From: Streptomyces spinosus
Lineage (GTDB): Bacteria; Actinomycetota; Actinomycetes; Streptomycetales; Streptomycetaceae
Direction: 5' to 3'
NCBI RefSeq assembly: GCF_020400655.1
Contig: NZ_JAINRC010000011.1
Coordinates: 62,001-126,000 of the forward strand
Length of the DNA stretch: 64,000 bases
How positions within the stretch are numbered: position 1 is the first letter of the stretch; each line of letters opens with the position of its first letter. Of this stretch, positions 17,240 to 24,950 are shown in pieces. Made by a program: the position numbers and the translations under genes. The notes below the pieces were generated by a model that worked only from the letters and a program-made list of their open reading frames with translations, was not told where the DNA came from and made no database searches.

Positions 17240-17260
17240 CAGAATCGGGAGATTATTCTG
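17240..17260. promoter_or_regulatory. inverted repeat upstream of DUF6421 operon
   Basis: CAGAAT-N9-ATTCTG has perfect 6-bp arms with an inner AATC/GATT pair, 69 bp before the DUF6421 start and in an unusually AT-rich patch. Candidate operator; no cognate regulator is nearby. The rest of 17172-17520 shows only a TAGGCT -10-like box at 17433-17438 for the rightward gene. Confidence 0.4.
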
Positions 17261-17520
17261 TCGGACCCCTTGGTCACCGACATTTTTCCTGCGGTAAACC
17301 GTGACGACGCTCACTTCCGCGACAACATGCGAGCCGGGGGCGGCCGTGGTCCGATGGGTACCGGCCGGCGGGCGGCCGTCCGGGAGCCGGAAGCCCCGGT
17401 GCAGCCACGGGTCCAACGCGCGGCCCGGCCACTAGGCTGCGAGCCTGCCGCGTGGACGACGACGTCCGGTACGGGGGCCGTCGGTCCGCGCGTCGCCGAG
17501 CCGCCGTCGACGGAAGCGAG

Positions 17521-18210
17521 TTGACCTTGAACTTCCTTACCATCGGACATCGCGGTGTCATGGGCGTCGAGCCCGAGAACACCCTCCGTTCCTTCGTCGC
17601 CGCGCAGCAGGCCGGCCTGGACCTGATCGCACTCGATCTGCACCTCAGCAAGGACGGCGCCCTGGTCGTCATGCACGACGCGGAGGTGGACCGCACGACC
17701 GACGGCTGCGGACCGGTCGCCGAGAAGACCCTCGCGGAGCTGCGCGCCCTGGACGCGGGACGCGGGGAGCGGGTGCCGGTGTTCGAGGAGGTCCTGGAAG
17801 CGGTCGGCACCCCGTTGCAGGTCGGGATCGAGGACGTGGCCGCGGCGCGGGCACTGGCCGAGGTGATGCGCGCGCGTGACCTGACCGCGCGGGTCGAGGT
17901 GTCGTCGTTCCAGGACGAGGCGGTCGCCGAGATCGCGCGGCTGGTGCCGGGCGTGCGCACCGCGCTGGTCGCGAGCCGGTACGGCACCGACGTGGTGGAC
18001 CGTGCCGTGGCCGTGGGTGCCGCCACGGTGTGTCTCGACATCCGCCGGCTCACCCTGGAGATCGTCGAGCACGCGCGCGCGTCCGGGCTGCGGATCATCG
18101 GCTGGGTGGTCAACACGCAGGACCAGCTGCGGCTGGTCCGTGCCCTGGAGCTGGACGGGGCGACGACCGACTATCCCGAGATCAAGCGAACCGGCAGGTT
18201 CACCGCCTGA
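17521..18210 (+). CDS. glycerophosphodiester phosphodiesterase-like protein, catalytic residues substituted
   Basis: A 229-residue GDPD-fold protein. The family frame is clear: IGHRGVMGVEPENTLRSF (first His), LHLSKDGALVVMHDAEVDRTTDG (second His), and GWVVNTQDQLRLV near the end. However the ExD pair reads IALD (Glu replaced by Ala) and the ExK pair reads VGIED (Glu to Gly, Lys to Glu). These Glu and Lys residues are metal or catalytic residues in active enzymes, so it may be inactive or repurposed. TTG 17521 is chosen for the preceding GGAAG; a GTG at 17452 is also open. It ends convergent with a GNAT gene. Confidence 0.82.
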   Translation: MTLNFLTIGHRGVMGVEPENTLRSFVAAQQAGLDLIALDLHLSKDGALVVMHDAEVDRTTDGCGPVAEKTLAELRALDAGRGERVPVFEEVLEAVGTPLQVGIEDVAAARALAEVMRARDLTARVEVSSFQDEAVAEIARLVPGVRTALVASRYGTDVVDRAVAVGAATVCLDIRRLTLEIVEHARASGLRIIGWVVNTQDQLRLVRALELDGATTDYPEIKRTGRFTA

Positions 18211-18249
18211 CCAGGCGTACGGGCCCGTGCCCGCACGGCTGCCGTGACC

Positions 18250-18789
18250 TCACACCAGCGGCTTGACCAGCAGCTCGAACCGCAGGTCGGAGCGGAGCGG
18301 GATGCCGAAACGCTCGTCGCCGTACGGGAACGGCTGCGTCCGGCCCGTACGGCGGTAACCGCGGCGCTCGTACCAGGCGATCAGGTCCTCCCGCTGGGAG
18401 ATCACCGTCATCTGCATCTCGGTGACGCCCCAGGTCTGCCTGGCCAGGCGCTCCGCCTGCGCCATGACGACCTTGCCGAGGCCCGCGCCCTGGAGGGCGG
18501 GACTGACCGCGAACATGCCGAAGTAGGCGTGGTCGCCGCGGTGTTCCAGCTGGCAGCAGGCGACGACACGGCCGTCCCGCTCGGCGGTCAGCAGCCGGCT
18601 GCCGGGGGCCTTGATCACCTCCTGCACGCCCTGCGGGTCGGTCCGCTGACCCTCCAGCAGGTCCGCCTCGGTGGTCCACCCGGCCCGGCTGTCGTCCCCC
18701 CGGTACGCCGACTCGATCAGCGCCACGAGGGCGTCGACGTCGGCGTCGGTGGCGTCCCGGAAGGTGAGTCCGGTGGCGGTGGCGTCCAT
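18250..18789 (-). CDS. GNAT-family N-acetyltransferase
   Basis: A 179-residue GNAT. FGMFAVSPALQGAGLGKVVM contains the acetyl-CoA loop (Q/RxxGxG/A as QGAGLG), and the C-terminal YERRGYRRTGRTQPFPYG is the usual beta6-beta7 block. Acceptor substrate unknown. It is divergent from the VOC gene with only 71 bp between. Confidence 0.85.
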   Translation of the reverse strand: MDATATGLTFRDATDADVDALVALIESAYRGDDSRAGWTTEADLLEGQRTDPQGVQEVIKAPGSRLLTAERDGRVVACCQLEHRGDHAYFGMFAVSPALQGAGLGKVVMAQAERLARQTWGVTEMQMTVISQREDLIAWYERRGYRRTGRTQPFPYGDERFGIPLRSDLRFELLVKPLV

Positions 18790-18860
18790 GGTTGCGGTCT
18801 CCGATCTCGGGCGTGGCTGAGCCAGGGACGAGGGTAACCCTGCCGCTAGGCTCCCCCCGC

Positions 18861-19253
18861 ATGGTGCATGTACTCAGCAGCCGGATCCTGCTCCGGCCCA
18901 CCGACCCCGAGCGCTCCCGCGCCTTCTACGGCGAGCAGCTGGGGTTGTCCGTCTACCGCGAGTTCGGTACCGGCCCCGAGCGCGGCACGGTCTACTTCCT
19001 CGGCGGCGGTTTCCTCGAGGTGTCCGGCCGGTCCGAGGGCCCGTCCTCGCCCGCGGCGCGGCTGTGGTTGCAGGTCGGGGACGTCACAGCCGCGGCCGGG
19101 GAACTGCGGGCGCGCGGCGTCGAGATCGTCCGGGCCCCGGTGCGGGAGCCGTGGGGCCTGGTCGAGATGTGGATCGCCGACCCGGACGGCACCCCGATCG
19201 TGCTGGTGGAGATCCCGCCGGACCACCCCCTGCGGTACCGGCCGGGGATCTAA
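18861..19253 (+). CDS. VOC/glyoxalase-family protein
   Basis: A 130-residue protein with the paired beta-alpha-beta-beta-beta modules of the vicinal oxygen chelate superfamily: LLRPTDPERSRAFYGEQLGL, then LQVGDVTAAAGELRARG and WIADPDGTPIVLVEIP with the terminal metal-type Glu. Role unknown: it could be a dioxygenase, an isomerase or a resistance protein. ATG 18861 lies 8 nt after TAGGCT (18847-18852), suggesting a leaderless message. It is the gene directly before the peptide-P450 locus, separated by 186 bp. Confidence 0.8.
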   Translation: MVHVLSSRILLRPTDPERSRAFYGEQLGLSVYREFGTGPERGTVYFLGGGFLEVSGRSEGPSSPAARLWLQVGDVTAAAGELRARGVEIVRAPVREPWGLVEMWIADPDGTPIVLVEIPPDHPLRYRPGI

Positions 19254-19320
19254 GGCCTCTCGTTCGGACCAGGCCGGATCCGCACGGGAGGACCCAGCCT
19301 CCGGACAGGCCGGGGCACGT

Positions 19321-19345
19321 GCCGTCCGGATATGACATATACGGC
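19321..19345. promoter_or_regulatory. AT-rich dyad upstream of peptide-P450 locus
   Basis: ATATGACATAT (19330-19340) is a perfect palindrome around a central A, flanked by GCCGT and ACGGC at 19321-19325 and 19341-19345. It is one of the most AT-rich patches in the area and lies 100 bp before the small peptide gene, so it is a candidate promoter/operator for that locus. Confidence 0.45.
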
Positions 19346-19439
19346 ATGTGCTGGAAAGATGGCGATTGCGGCATCTCGTGCTGGTGGGTTCATCGGACTC
19401 CCCGGCTGGACGGGCTCAGACAGGCGAGAGGAGCGCATC

Positions 19440-19529
19440 ATGATCGCCAAGTTGCTCGGCAAGCTGTCCTTCACCCGCCGCTACGGTGCGTACGGATCCC
19501 ACGAATGGGACGCGTACGCCGGCGACTGA
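19440..19529 (+). CDS. 29-residue candidate RiPP precursor peptide
   Basis: ATG 19440 follows AGAGGAG with a 7-nt spacer and opens a 29-codon gene. The N-terminus MIAKLLGKLSF is short, basic and amphipathic, leader-like. After Arg13-Arg14 comes an aromatic-rich tail with Tyr15, Tyr18, His21, Trp23 and Tyr26, ending AGD. A cytochrome P450 begins 101 bp downstream after a strong hairpin. Small precursors cross-linked at Tyr, His or Trp by a neighbouring P450 are known (biarylitides, cittilin, tryptorubin-type atropopeptides), but this sequence matches none I can recall. In-frame upstream ATGs at 19332 and 19359 lack ribosome sites. No transporter or protease is adjacent. Confidence 0.68.
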   Translation: MIAKLLGKLSFTRRYGAYGSHEWDAYAGD

Positions 19530-19543
19530 GTCTGAGGGCACTC

Positions 19544-19570
19544 CCGGCGGGCGCCCCGGGCGCCCGCCGG
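19544..19570 (+). terminator. attenuator-like hairpin between peptide and P450 genes
   Basis: CCGGCGGGCGCCC and GGGCGCCCGCCGG are perfect 13-bp arms around one base, 14 bp after the peptide stop codon. Such hairpins between a precursor gene and its enzyme commonly give far more precursor mRNA than enzyme mRNA. No T-tract follows, so partial rather than full termination, or 3'-end protection, is plausible. Confidence 0.6.
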
Positions 19571-19630
19571 CCGTGAGCCGCGCTGCCGAGGGCGTCGCCC
19601 TGGACAGGTACGAAGGTCGGGGACGATCTC

Positions 19631-20953
19631 ATGAGCCGGATGAATGAGCCGCCGCGGCTGCCCGGAGGCGGCTTCGCCGCGTGGAGCCGTGACCGGCTGG
19701 CGGAGGCACGGCGTGGCCTGGACGAGTGCGGGGACGTCTGGCAGCTGGAGCCGGGTGTCTACGTGGCCGCCACGGCCGGGCCGTGCGAGGCCGTACTGAG
19801 CCGCGCCGAGGACTTCCCCAAGGCACCCTCGCCGCTCTTCCCGCCGTTGAAGGGGTCGAACGGGACGCCGTCGGCTCAGCAGCGTCTGCACGCCCACGCG
19901 GCCCGCATGCGCGGACTGCGCGCGCAGGCGGTCGCGGCCCGGGTGGGCGAGATCGCGCCCGGAGCCGCGCTCTTCGCCGACCGGTGGCCCACGGGCCAGG
20001 ACGTCGAGGTCCTGACCGCGGCCCGGCACGCCCTCGCGGAGATCGGCGTCCGCTACCTCTTCTCCGAGGACGCTCCGGCCCTGCTGCCGTTCGCCGCACG
20101 GCTCTTCCTCGCCCGGGAAGTGCTGGTGCGCCCCTCCCGCTGGGAATGGCCGCGGTGGGTCCCCACCCCGGCACGGCGGTTCCGCACCCGGCAACAGGCC
20201 GCCTTCACCGACGCCTTGCGGCCCGTCGTCCGCCGGCGCCTCGCGTCGGGCCGGCTCGGCGACGACGTGCTCGGGCAGATGCTCCGGCCCTCCTCGCGCT
20301 ACGGCCCGCTGCCGGAGGAGGCCGTCCTCGACACCCTCCCCGGAATCACCGTCGCCACCTTCGAGGCACCCACCCGGGCAGCCGGCTGGATCCTGCTCCA
20401 CCTGGCCCGGCACCCGGGGGCGGCGGACCGTGTCGCGGCCGAGGCCGCCGCGCTGCCCGCCGACCCCGCCGCGACGACCAGCGCCCACCTGGACGAACTG
20501 CGCTACACCCAGGCGCTGGTACGCGAGGTGCTCCGGCTCTACCCCCCGAGCTGGCTGCTGACCCGGCGGACCGCACGGCCCACCGAGCTCGCCGGCTACA
20601 CCCTCGACGCCGGCTCCACCGTTCTCGTCTGCCCCTACACCGCGCACCGGGACGCACGCGAACACGCCGAGCCCGACCGGTTCCGGCCCGAGCGCTGGCT
20701 CGACGATCCGGGCTCGCCGGCCGGTCCCGGCGCCTTCCTCTCCTTCGGCACCGGGCCGCACGGCTGCGAGGGAGCCGCCCTGGCCATGGCGATGCTGACC
20801 CTCCTGACCGCGCACACGGCCCGCCGCCACCGCTTGAGCGAGCCGCCCGGACCGGAACCCGGCTTCCGGGTCACCACCTTCGAAGGTCTGGCGACCCCCG
20901 GCCTGCGCCTGCGGGCCACCTCGCGGGACCCGGTGCGGTCCCGCCCCGGGTGA
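19631..20953 (+). CDS. cytochrome P450 (candidate peptide-modifying)
   Basis: A 440-residue soluble bacterial P450. The heme loop FGTGPHGCEG at 372-381 gives the axial thiolate Cys379; the K-helix ExxR is Glu299-Arg302; DRFRPERWL is the PERF-type block. The I-helix reads VATFEAPTRA, where the usual acid-Thr pair is interrupted by Ala-Pro (Glu245, Thr248), unusual for a hydroxylase. ATG 19631 follows GGGGA. It lies 101 bp after the aromatic-rich small peptide gene and converges on a GNAT gene 12 bp away. No ferredoxin is adjacent; the FprA-type reductase at 28017 could supply electrons. It could instead act on a small molecule. Confidence 0.9.
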   Translation: MSRMNEPPRLPGGGFAAWSRDRLAEARRGLDECGDVWQLEPGVYVAATAGPCEAVLSRAEDFPKAPSPLFPPLKGSNGTPSAQQRLHAHAARMRGLRAQAVAARVGEIAPGAALFADRWPTGQDVEVLTAARHALAEIGVRYLFSEDAPALLPFAARLFLAREVLVRPSRWEWPRWVPTPARRFRTRQQAAFTDALRPVVRRRLASGRLGDDVLGQMLRPSSRYGPLPEEAVLDTLPGITVATFEAPTRAAGWILLHLARHPGAADRVAAEAAALPADPAATTSAHLDELRYTQALVREVLRLYPPSWLLTRRTARPTELAGYTLDAGSTVLVCPYTAHRDAREHAEPDRFRPERWLDDPGSPAGPGAFLSFGTGPHGCEGAALAMAMLTLLTAHTARRHRLSEPPGPEPGFRVTTFEGLATPGLRLRATSRDPVRSRPG

Positions 20954-20965
20954 CCGGCTCGCCGG

Positions 20966-21520
20966 TCACGGTCGGCTCACCGTGTGCCGCCGGCCGAACT
21001 CGCCGGCGAGCAGGCCCATCACGACGAGGTCGTGGTGCCGGCCGGCGAAGAAGACGTGCTCCCGCAACCGTCCCTCCTCGGTGAAACCGAGCCGGCGTGT
21101 GAGTGCCAGCGACGCCTCGTTGCGGGCGTGGACGACCGCCATGCACTTGTGATAGCGCCGCTCCTCGAACATGAAGCGCAACAGCAGCGTCAGGGCTTCC
21201 GCGGCGTAGCCCCTGCGCCGGTGCTCGGCGCCGATCGCGACATCGAACTCGAACCAGCCCGAGTGACGGCCGGTGCGGTGCGAGGCGACCGTGCCGACCA
21301 CCTCCTGCCCGGCCGTCGTCTCGACCGCCAGCCGGAACCGGTCGCCGTCGCACCCCGCGACGGCCTGCTCCCTCGCCCACGCACGGTGGCTCTCGGCGGA
21401 CCGGGGCAGGTCCAGCCGGCCCACGCGCCGCCCCTCGTCGGCGAGGCGCGCGAACGCCGTCCAGTCGTCGGGCTCGATGGCGCGCAGGCGTACCCGTTCA
21501 CCAGTCCAGGACGATGCCAT
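20966..21520 (-). CDS. GNAT-family acetyltransferase (RimJ/RimL type)
   Basis: A 184-residue GNAT of the ribosomal-protein-acetyltransferase-like branch: VRLRAIEPDDW, EFDVAIGAEHRRRGYAAEAL (CoA loop RRRGYA), VVHARNEASLALTRRLGFTEEGRLREHVF. The block NEASLALTRRLGF is typical of RimJ/RimL. The acceptor may be a protein N-terminus, an antibiotic or a small amine. ATG 21520 is chosen; an in-frame start at 21535 is also possible, and neither has a strong ribosome site. Convergent with the P450. Confidence 0.83.
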   Translation of the reverse strand: MASSWTGERVRLRAIEPDDWTAFARLADEGRRVGRLDLPRSAESHRAWAREQAVAGCDGDRFRLAVETTAGQEVVGTVASHRTGRHSGWFEFDVAIGAEHRRRGYAAEALTLLLRFMFEERRYHKCMAVVHARNEASLALTRRLGFTEEGRLREHVFFAGRHHDLVVMGLLAGEFGRRHTVSRP

Positions 21521-21594
21521 GCCCGATTGGAACACGCCGCGGTACGCCCGGGGCCGCCAGGCACGCCGGGACGGGAACGCGGCGGCAGGTCCCG

Positions 21595-22176
21595 CTACGC
21601 CCCAAGGCTTCCCGTCCGGCCCTCCAAATGGCTGAGCAACTCGCCGAGCAGACCGGCGAGTTCACCCTGCCCGGCCGGGTCGAGCACGGACAGTACGGAC
21701 GTCTCGTAGGCGAGTTGTCCGGGGAGGATGCCGTCGACCAGGTCACGGCCGGTGTCGGTGAGGCGGACGTGGGCCACGCGGCGGTCGCGGGTGTCACCGC
21801 GCCGTTCGACCAGGCCGCGCTCGGTCAGCTGCTTGATCCGCTTGGTGACGGCGGCTCCGGAGGAGAAGGTCTCCCGGGCCAGTTCGCCCGGGGTCAGCTC
21901 GTGTCCGGTGCGGCGGAGCGCGCCGAGCAGGTCGAACTCGGCGCGGCTCAGGCCGGCCCGGCGCAGCGGGGCGTCCTCGGCCTGCTGGAGCAGGGCGGCG
22001 CAGCGGTTGATCCGGCCGATGATCTGCATCGGCCCGGTGTCCAGCTCGGGGTGGACGGCCCGCCACTGGCGGACGACGGCGGAGACGGTGTCGCCGCGCG
22101 CGGGGTCGGTGCCGGTCCGGGGCCGGTTACCGGTCGCGTCGCTCCCGGGCGTCGGTCCGCCGTTCGTCGCCGTCAT
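21595..22176 (-). CDS. MarR-family transcriptional regulator
   Basis: A 193-residue winged-helix regulator. GLSRAEFDLLGALRRTG starts the DNA-binding domain, FSSGAAVTKRIKQLTERGLVERRGDTRDRRVAHVRLTD carries the recognition helix and wing with the conserved DxR. About 45 N-terminal residues are low-complexity. Its ATG overlaps the FUSC stop by 4 bp (ATGA), so it is co-transcribed with and translationally coupled to the transporter and probably represses the pair through the palindrome at 23906-23919. Confidence 0.88.
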   Translation of the reverse strand: MTATNGGPTPGSDATGNRPRTGTDPARGDTVSAVVRQWRAVHPELDTGPMQIIGRINRCAALLQQAEDAPLRRAGLSRAEFDLLGALRRTGHELTPGELARETFSSGAAVTKRIKQLTERGLVERRGDTRDRRVAHVRLTDTGRDLVDGILPGQLAYETSVLSVLDPAGQGELAGLLGELLSHLEGRTGSLGA

Positions 22177-23885
22177 GGCCGTATGTCCTCCGTCGTCCTG
22201 CCCGGGTCCTGGACCCGGTCGCGGTCCTGGTCGGGGCCCGGCGCCTGGTGGCCGTCCGGGTCCTGCGGCACGAGGCCCTGCCGCCGTACCGTCGCCGCGA
22301 GCGTACGGTGTCCGGCCTGCTCGGTGAGCACGAGCCGCTCCTCGGGCAGGGCGCGCTGCCACCACTCGCCGGCGGCGGCGTCGGCCGTGGCGCGCAGATC
22401 GACGAGGGCGGCGGCGAGGGCACGGCGGGCGGACTCCAGCGCGCGAGGCTCGGCGTGCGGCCCGGAGAGCAGGCGGGCGGCGTGCTCGCGGGCCCGGTCC
22501 GCCGCGGTCAGGGCGTGCTCCAGGCGGTCGCCCGCGCGCCGGTTGGTGACGGCGACGGCGGCGAGGAAGCCGACCAGGGCGCCGACGAGGGTGTCCACGA
22601 TCCGGTCGGTGATCAGCTCGGTCGCGTCCTGGGTGCGGGCGAACTCGGTGATGAGCAGGGCCATCGGGGTGACGCAGACACTGCCCAGCCAGTAGTTGCG
22701 GCCGATCAGCGCCTCGGCCCCGAAGTTGAGGGCGAGGCAGCACAGCACCAGGGCGGCGGGGTGCAGATGGGTGAGCGGGGCGAGCGCGGCGAAGAGGAGG
22801 ACGCCGAGGAGGTTGCCGACGACCCGCTGGACGCCCCGGCTCCAGGTGAGGGTGACGTTGGCCTGGTAGAGCGAGGCCGCGGTGACCAGCGCCCAGTAGG
22901 GGCGGCCGACGCCGAGCGCCAGGGCCGCGTATCCGGCGAGGGCGCAGCCGAGCGCGGTGCGCACGGCGAGAGGGGCGAGGGGGGCCAGGCGGTGCCACGG
23001 CGAGCGGGCCGGGAGTGCCTGTTCGGCGGCCAGACCGAGGAGTTCGTCGGCGGACTCGCGCGGCGTCTCGACGCGCGGGACGCGGCCGGTGCCGCGCAGG
23101 TCGCGGGCCCAGGCGCGCAGCCGGACGGGGTCGGTGTCGGCGGGCGCGGCCAGGGCGACCTCGGCGCGGACGACGAGCTGCTCGAGGGCGCGCCGGGTGC
23201 GGTCGGGGTGGGCGCCGGCGGCGAGCAGCGACTGCCAGGCGGCGTGGATCGCGGCGGCGGTCGCGGCACGGGCCCGGGCGTGGCCGTCGGCGGTGCCGCG
23301 CGTCTCGGCGTACGCGGCGGCGGCGTTCAGGGCCTGGGCGGTGGCGCGGCGCTCGGGGCCGTGCGGGCGGAGCAGCCCGGGGGCCATGCCGACCAGCCAG
23401 GCCCAGGCGCCGGCGGCCAGGGCCAGGCCGACGTGGCCGGGGACCTGGCCGGGGGTCTGCGGAGCGAACAGCGAGGCGGAGCTGATGAAGGTGAGGACCA
23501 CGTTGCCGGGCGGTCCGATACGGGTGGCGTCGCACACGGTCTTCTGGACCGCCGCGAGGACGGCGCCGACGGTGACGAGGACGACGGCGCTCGTGGTGAG
23601 TGCGGCGGCGAGCAGGGAGACGGCGAGGCCGCCGACCATGCCGAGCACGACCCAGAGGAGCGTGCGGGCCCGGGCGGCGTAGGGCCGGTTGTGGCCGTAG
23701 AGCGCGCACAGGGAGCCGGCCATCGTGTACATGGCGAGGTCGAGGCGGCCGAGGGCGAGCAGGGTGAGGTTGGGCGGGGCGACCGCGGCCACGACGCTCA
23801 GCGCGGGCTTGAACCAGATGTCGGAGGGGCGCCCGAGGCGGAGGGTCGTGGCGAGGGGAAGACGGTGGCGGGTCGCACTGCTCAT
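22173..23885 (-). CDS. FUSC-family membrane transporter
   Basis: A 570-residue integral membrane protein of the FUSC/aromatic-acid-exporter superfamily. Two similar membrane halves are visible: N-terminal helices around residues 30-165 and C-terminal helices around 320-450, with soluble segments between and after. WALVTAASLYQANVTLTWSRGVQRVVGNLLG is the diagnostic FUSC repeat. ATG 23885 is chosen (MSSATRHRLP); the ribosome site is weak. It is followed by a coupled MarR gene, a common drug- or aromatic-acid-responsive export pair. Substrate unknown. Confidence 0.85.
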   Translation of the reverse strand: MSSATRHRLPLATTLRLGRPSDIWFKPALSVVAAVAPPNLTLLALGRLDLAMYTMAGSLCALYGHNRPYAARARTLLWVVLGMVGGLAVSLLAAALTTSAVVLVTVGAVLAAVQKTVCDATRIGPPGNVVLTFISSASLFAPQTPGQVPGHVGLALAAGAWAWLVGMAPGLLRPHGPERRATAQALNAAAAYAETRGTADGHARARAATAAAIHAAWQSLLAAGAHPDRTRRALEQLVVRAEVALAAPADTDPVRLRAWARDLRGTGRVPRVETPRESADELLGLAAEQALPARSPWHRLAPLAPLAVRTALGCALAGYAALALGVGRPYWALVTAASLYQANVTLTWSRGVQRVVGNLLGVLLFAALAPLTHLHPAALVLCCLALNFGAEALIGRNYWLGSVCVTPMALLITEFARTQDATELITDRIVDTLVGALVGFLAAVAVTNRRAGDRLEHALTAADRAREHAARLLSGPHAEPRALESARRALAAALVDLRATADAAAGEWWQRALPEERLVLTEQAGHRTLAATVRRQGLVPQDPDGHQAPGPDQDRDRVQDPGRTTEDIRP

Positions 23886-23905
23886 ACCCAACAACTTAGC
23901 ATGTA

Positions 23906-23919
23906 TTTTACCTGTAAAA
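23906..23919. promoter_or_regulatory. MarR-type operator before FUSC-marR operon
   Basis: TTTTAC-CT-GTAAAA is a perfect 6+2+6 palindrome, 20 bp before the FUSC start, in a strikingly AT-rich stretch. On the minus strand TAAAAT within it could be the -10, so repressor binding would block transcription. Confidence 0.6.
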
Positions 23920-24059
23920 CAGTTGCGGAGAACCGGGCGGAGAACCTGGTCACCGACCGTGCTCCCCCGCATGCTCCCCGTGTACCCCCTTGCGCTCGCG
24001 TGCGCTCCGCCGACGATGGGCATCGCACCCTCGACCGACCGTCGAGCGTGGAGGTGCGC

Positions 24060-24629
24060 GTGCACGGACCGGTGTCGATCGCCTGGCTGCTGGTCGCGCT
24101 GTGCGCGCTGACCGGGGCCTACTGCCTGCTGCGGATGCGCAGCGGTGTCGAGGAGCAGCGCCGGGCCGCGGGCGGCGAGGCGCTGATGGGCTTCGGCATG
24201 GCCGCGATGGCCGTCCCGGCGGCGGTGTTCACGCCGCCGAGATGGGCGTGGCCGGTGTACGCGGCCGTGTTCGGCGCGGCGGCCCTGCGCGCGCTGTGGG
24301 CCGCGCGCGATGCCCCGCACCATCTGCACCATCTGGTGGGCAGCGCCGCGATGGTCTACATGGCGGTGGCGATGGCCGCGTCCCCGCCCGCCGCCCATCA
24401 CGGGCACGGCGGCAGCGGCGTGCCGATGCTCACCGGCGCCCTGCTGCTGTACTTCGCGGGCTACGTGCTGTTCTCCGGTGCCCGGCTGGTACCCGCCCCC
24501 GCGCCGGCGGGCGGAACAGGCCCCACGGGCGGGGGCGGCCCGGCGCACTGGGGCGACCGCCCCGAACTGGCCCGGGCCTGCCGCCTGTCGATGGGGATCG
24601 GCATGATGGCGATGCTGCTGGCGATGTGA
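24060..24629 (+). CDS. DUF5134 membrane protein
   Basis: A 189-residue integral membrane protein with about five hydrophobic segments: SIAWLLVALCALTGAYCLL, ALMGFGMAAMAVP, WAWPVYAAVFGAAALRAL, AAMVYMAVAMAAS and GALLLYFAGYVLFSG. His-rich loops (HHLHHLVGS, HHGHGG) are typical of DUF5134 and could bind metal. GTG 24060 follows GGAGG with a 5-nt spacer. It is divergent from the FUSC gene. Function unknown. Confidence 0.8.
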   Translation: MHGPVSIAWLLVALCALTGAYCLLRMRSGVEEQRRAAGGEALMGFGMAAMAVPAAVFTPPRWAWPVYAAVFGAAALRALWAARDAPHHLHHLVGSAAMVYMAVAMAASPPAAHHGHGGSGVPMLTGALLLYFAGYVLFSGARLVPAPAPAGGTGPTGGGGPAHWGDRPELARACRLSMGIGMMAMLLAM

Positions 24630-24950
24630 CGACCGCCGGGCTCCTCGCGGCGGCCTGCGCGCTCCGGCCGTGCCGCCGGGGAGGCCGTACGGGGGCGTCG
24701 CGCCGAACCGCTGGTGGGTACACCGCCGCCGCGCACGTCCTTGCCCGTGGCCGGGCAGCCGGGGGCACGCCCAGCCGGGCACCCACCGCACATCGAGTGA
24801 CGGTCCGTTTCCTCGCCCGGCTGGCGGCTGGCGGCTGGCGGCTGGACGGTGCCGTCCGTCCCGCGGGGCCTACCCTACGGAGACGTGGTCGCGGTGTCCC
24901 CGCTCCGCCGGGACTTGGCCACGGCGCCTCGCTTGCACAAGGATCACGGC
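24630..24950. other. intergenic region with 4 x 7-bp repeat
   Basis: No gene is seen in this 321-bp gap. It holds four tandem copies of a 7-bp unit (GGCTGGC x3 then GGCTGGA) at 24819-24846 and a TACCCT box near 24882-24887 that could be a -10 for the PAP2 gene. Confidence 0.5.

Noticed and set aside
18992..19226. Leftward frames opposite the VOC gene
   Set aside because: Antisense shadow; the VOC reading frame has clear domain structure and a promoter.
19332..19529. 65-codon version of the peptide gene starting at the upstream ATG
   Set aside because: No ribosome site at 19332 or 19359, while 19440 has AGAGGAG at ideal distance; kept only as an alternative.
22248..24629. 793-codon rightward frame over the FUSC gene
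   Set aside because: Only its last 190 codons (DUF5134) are protein-like and have a ribosome site; the rest is antisense to FUSC.
24819..24846. 7-bp GGCTGGC tandem as a regulatory site
   Set aside because: Short GC-rich slippage tract with no dyad symmetry and no promoter at a useful distance.
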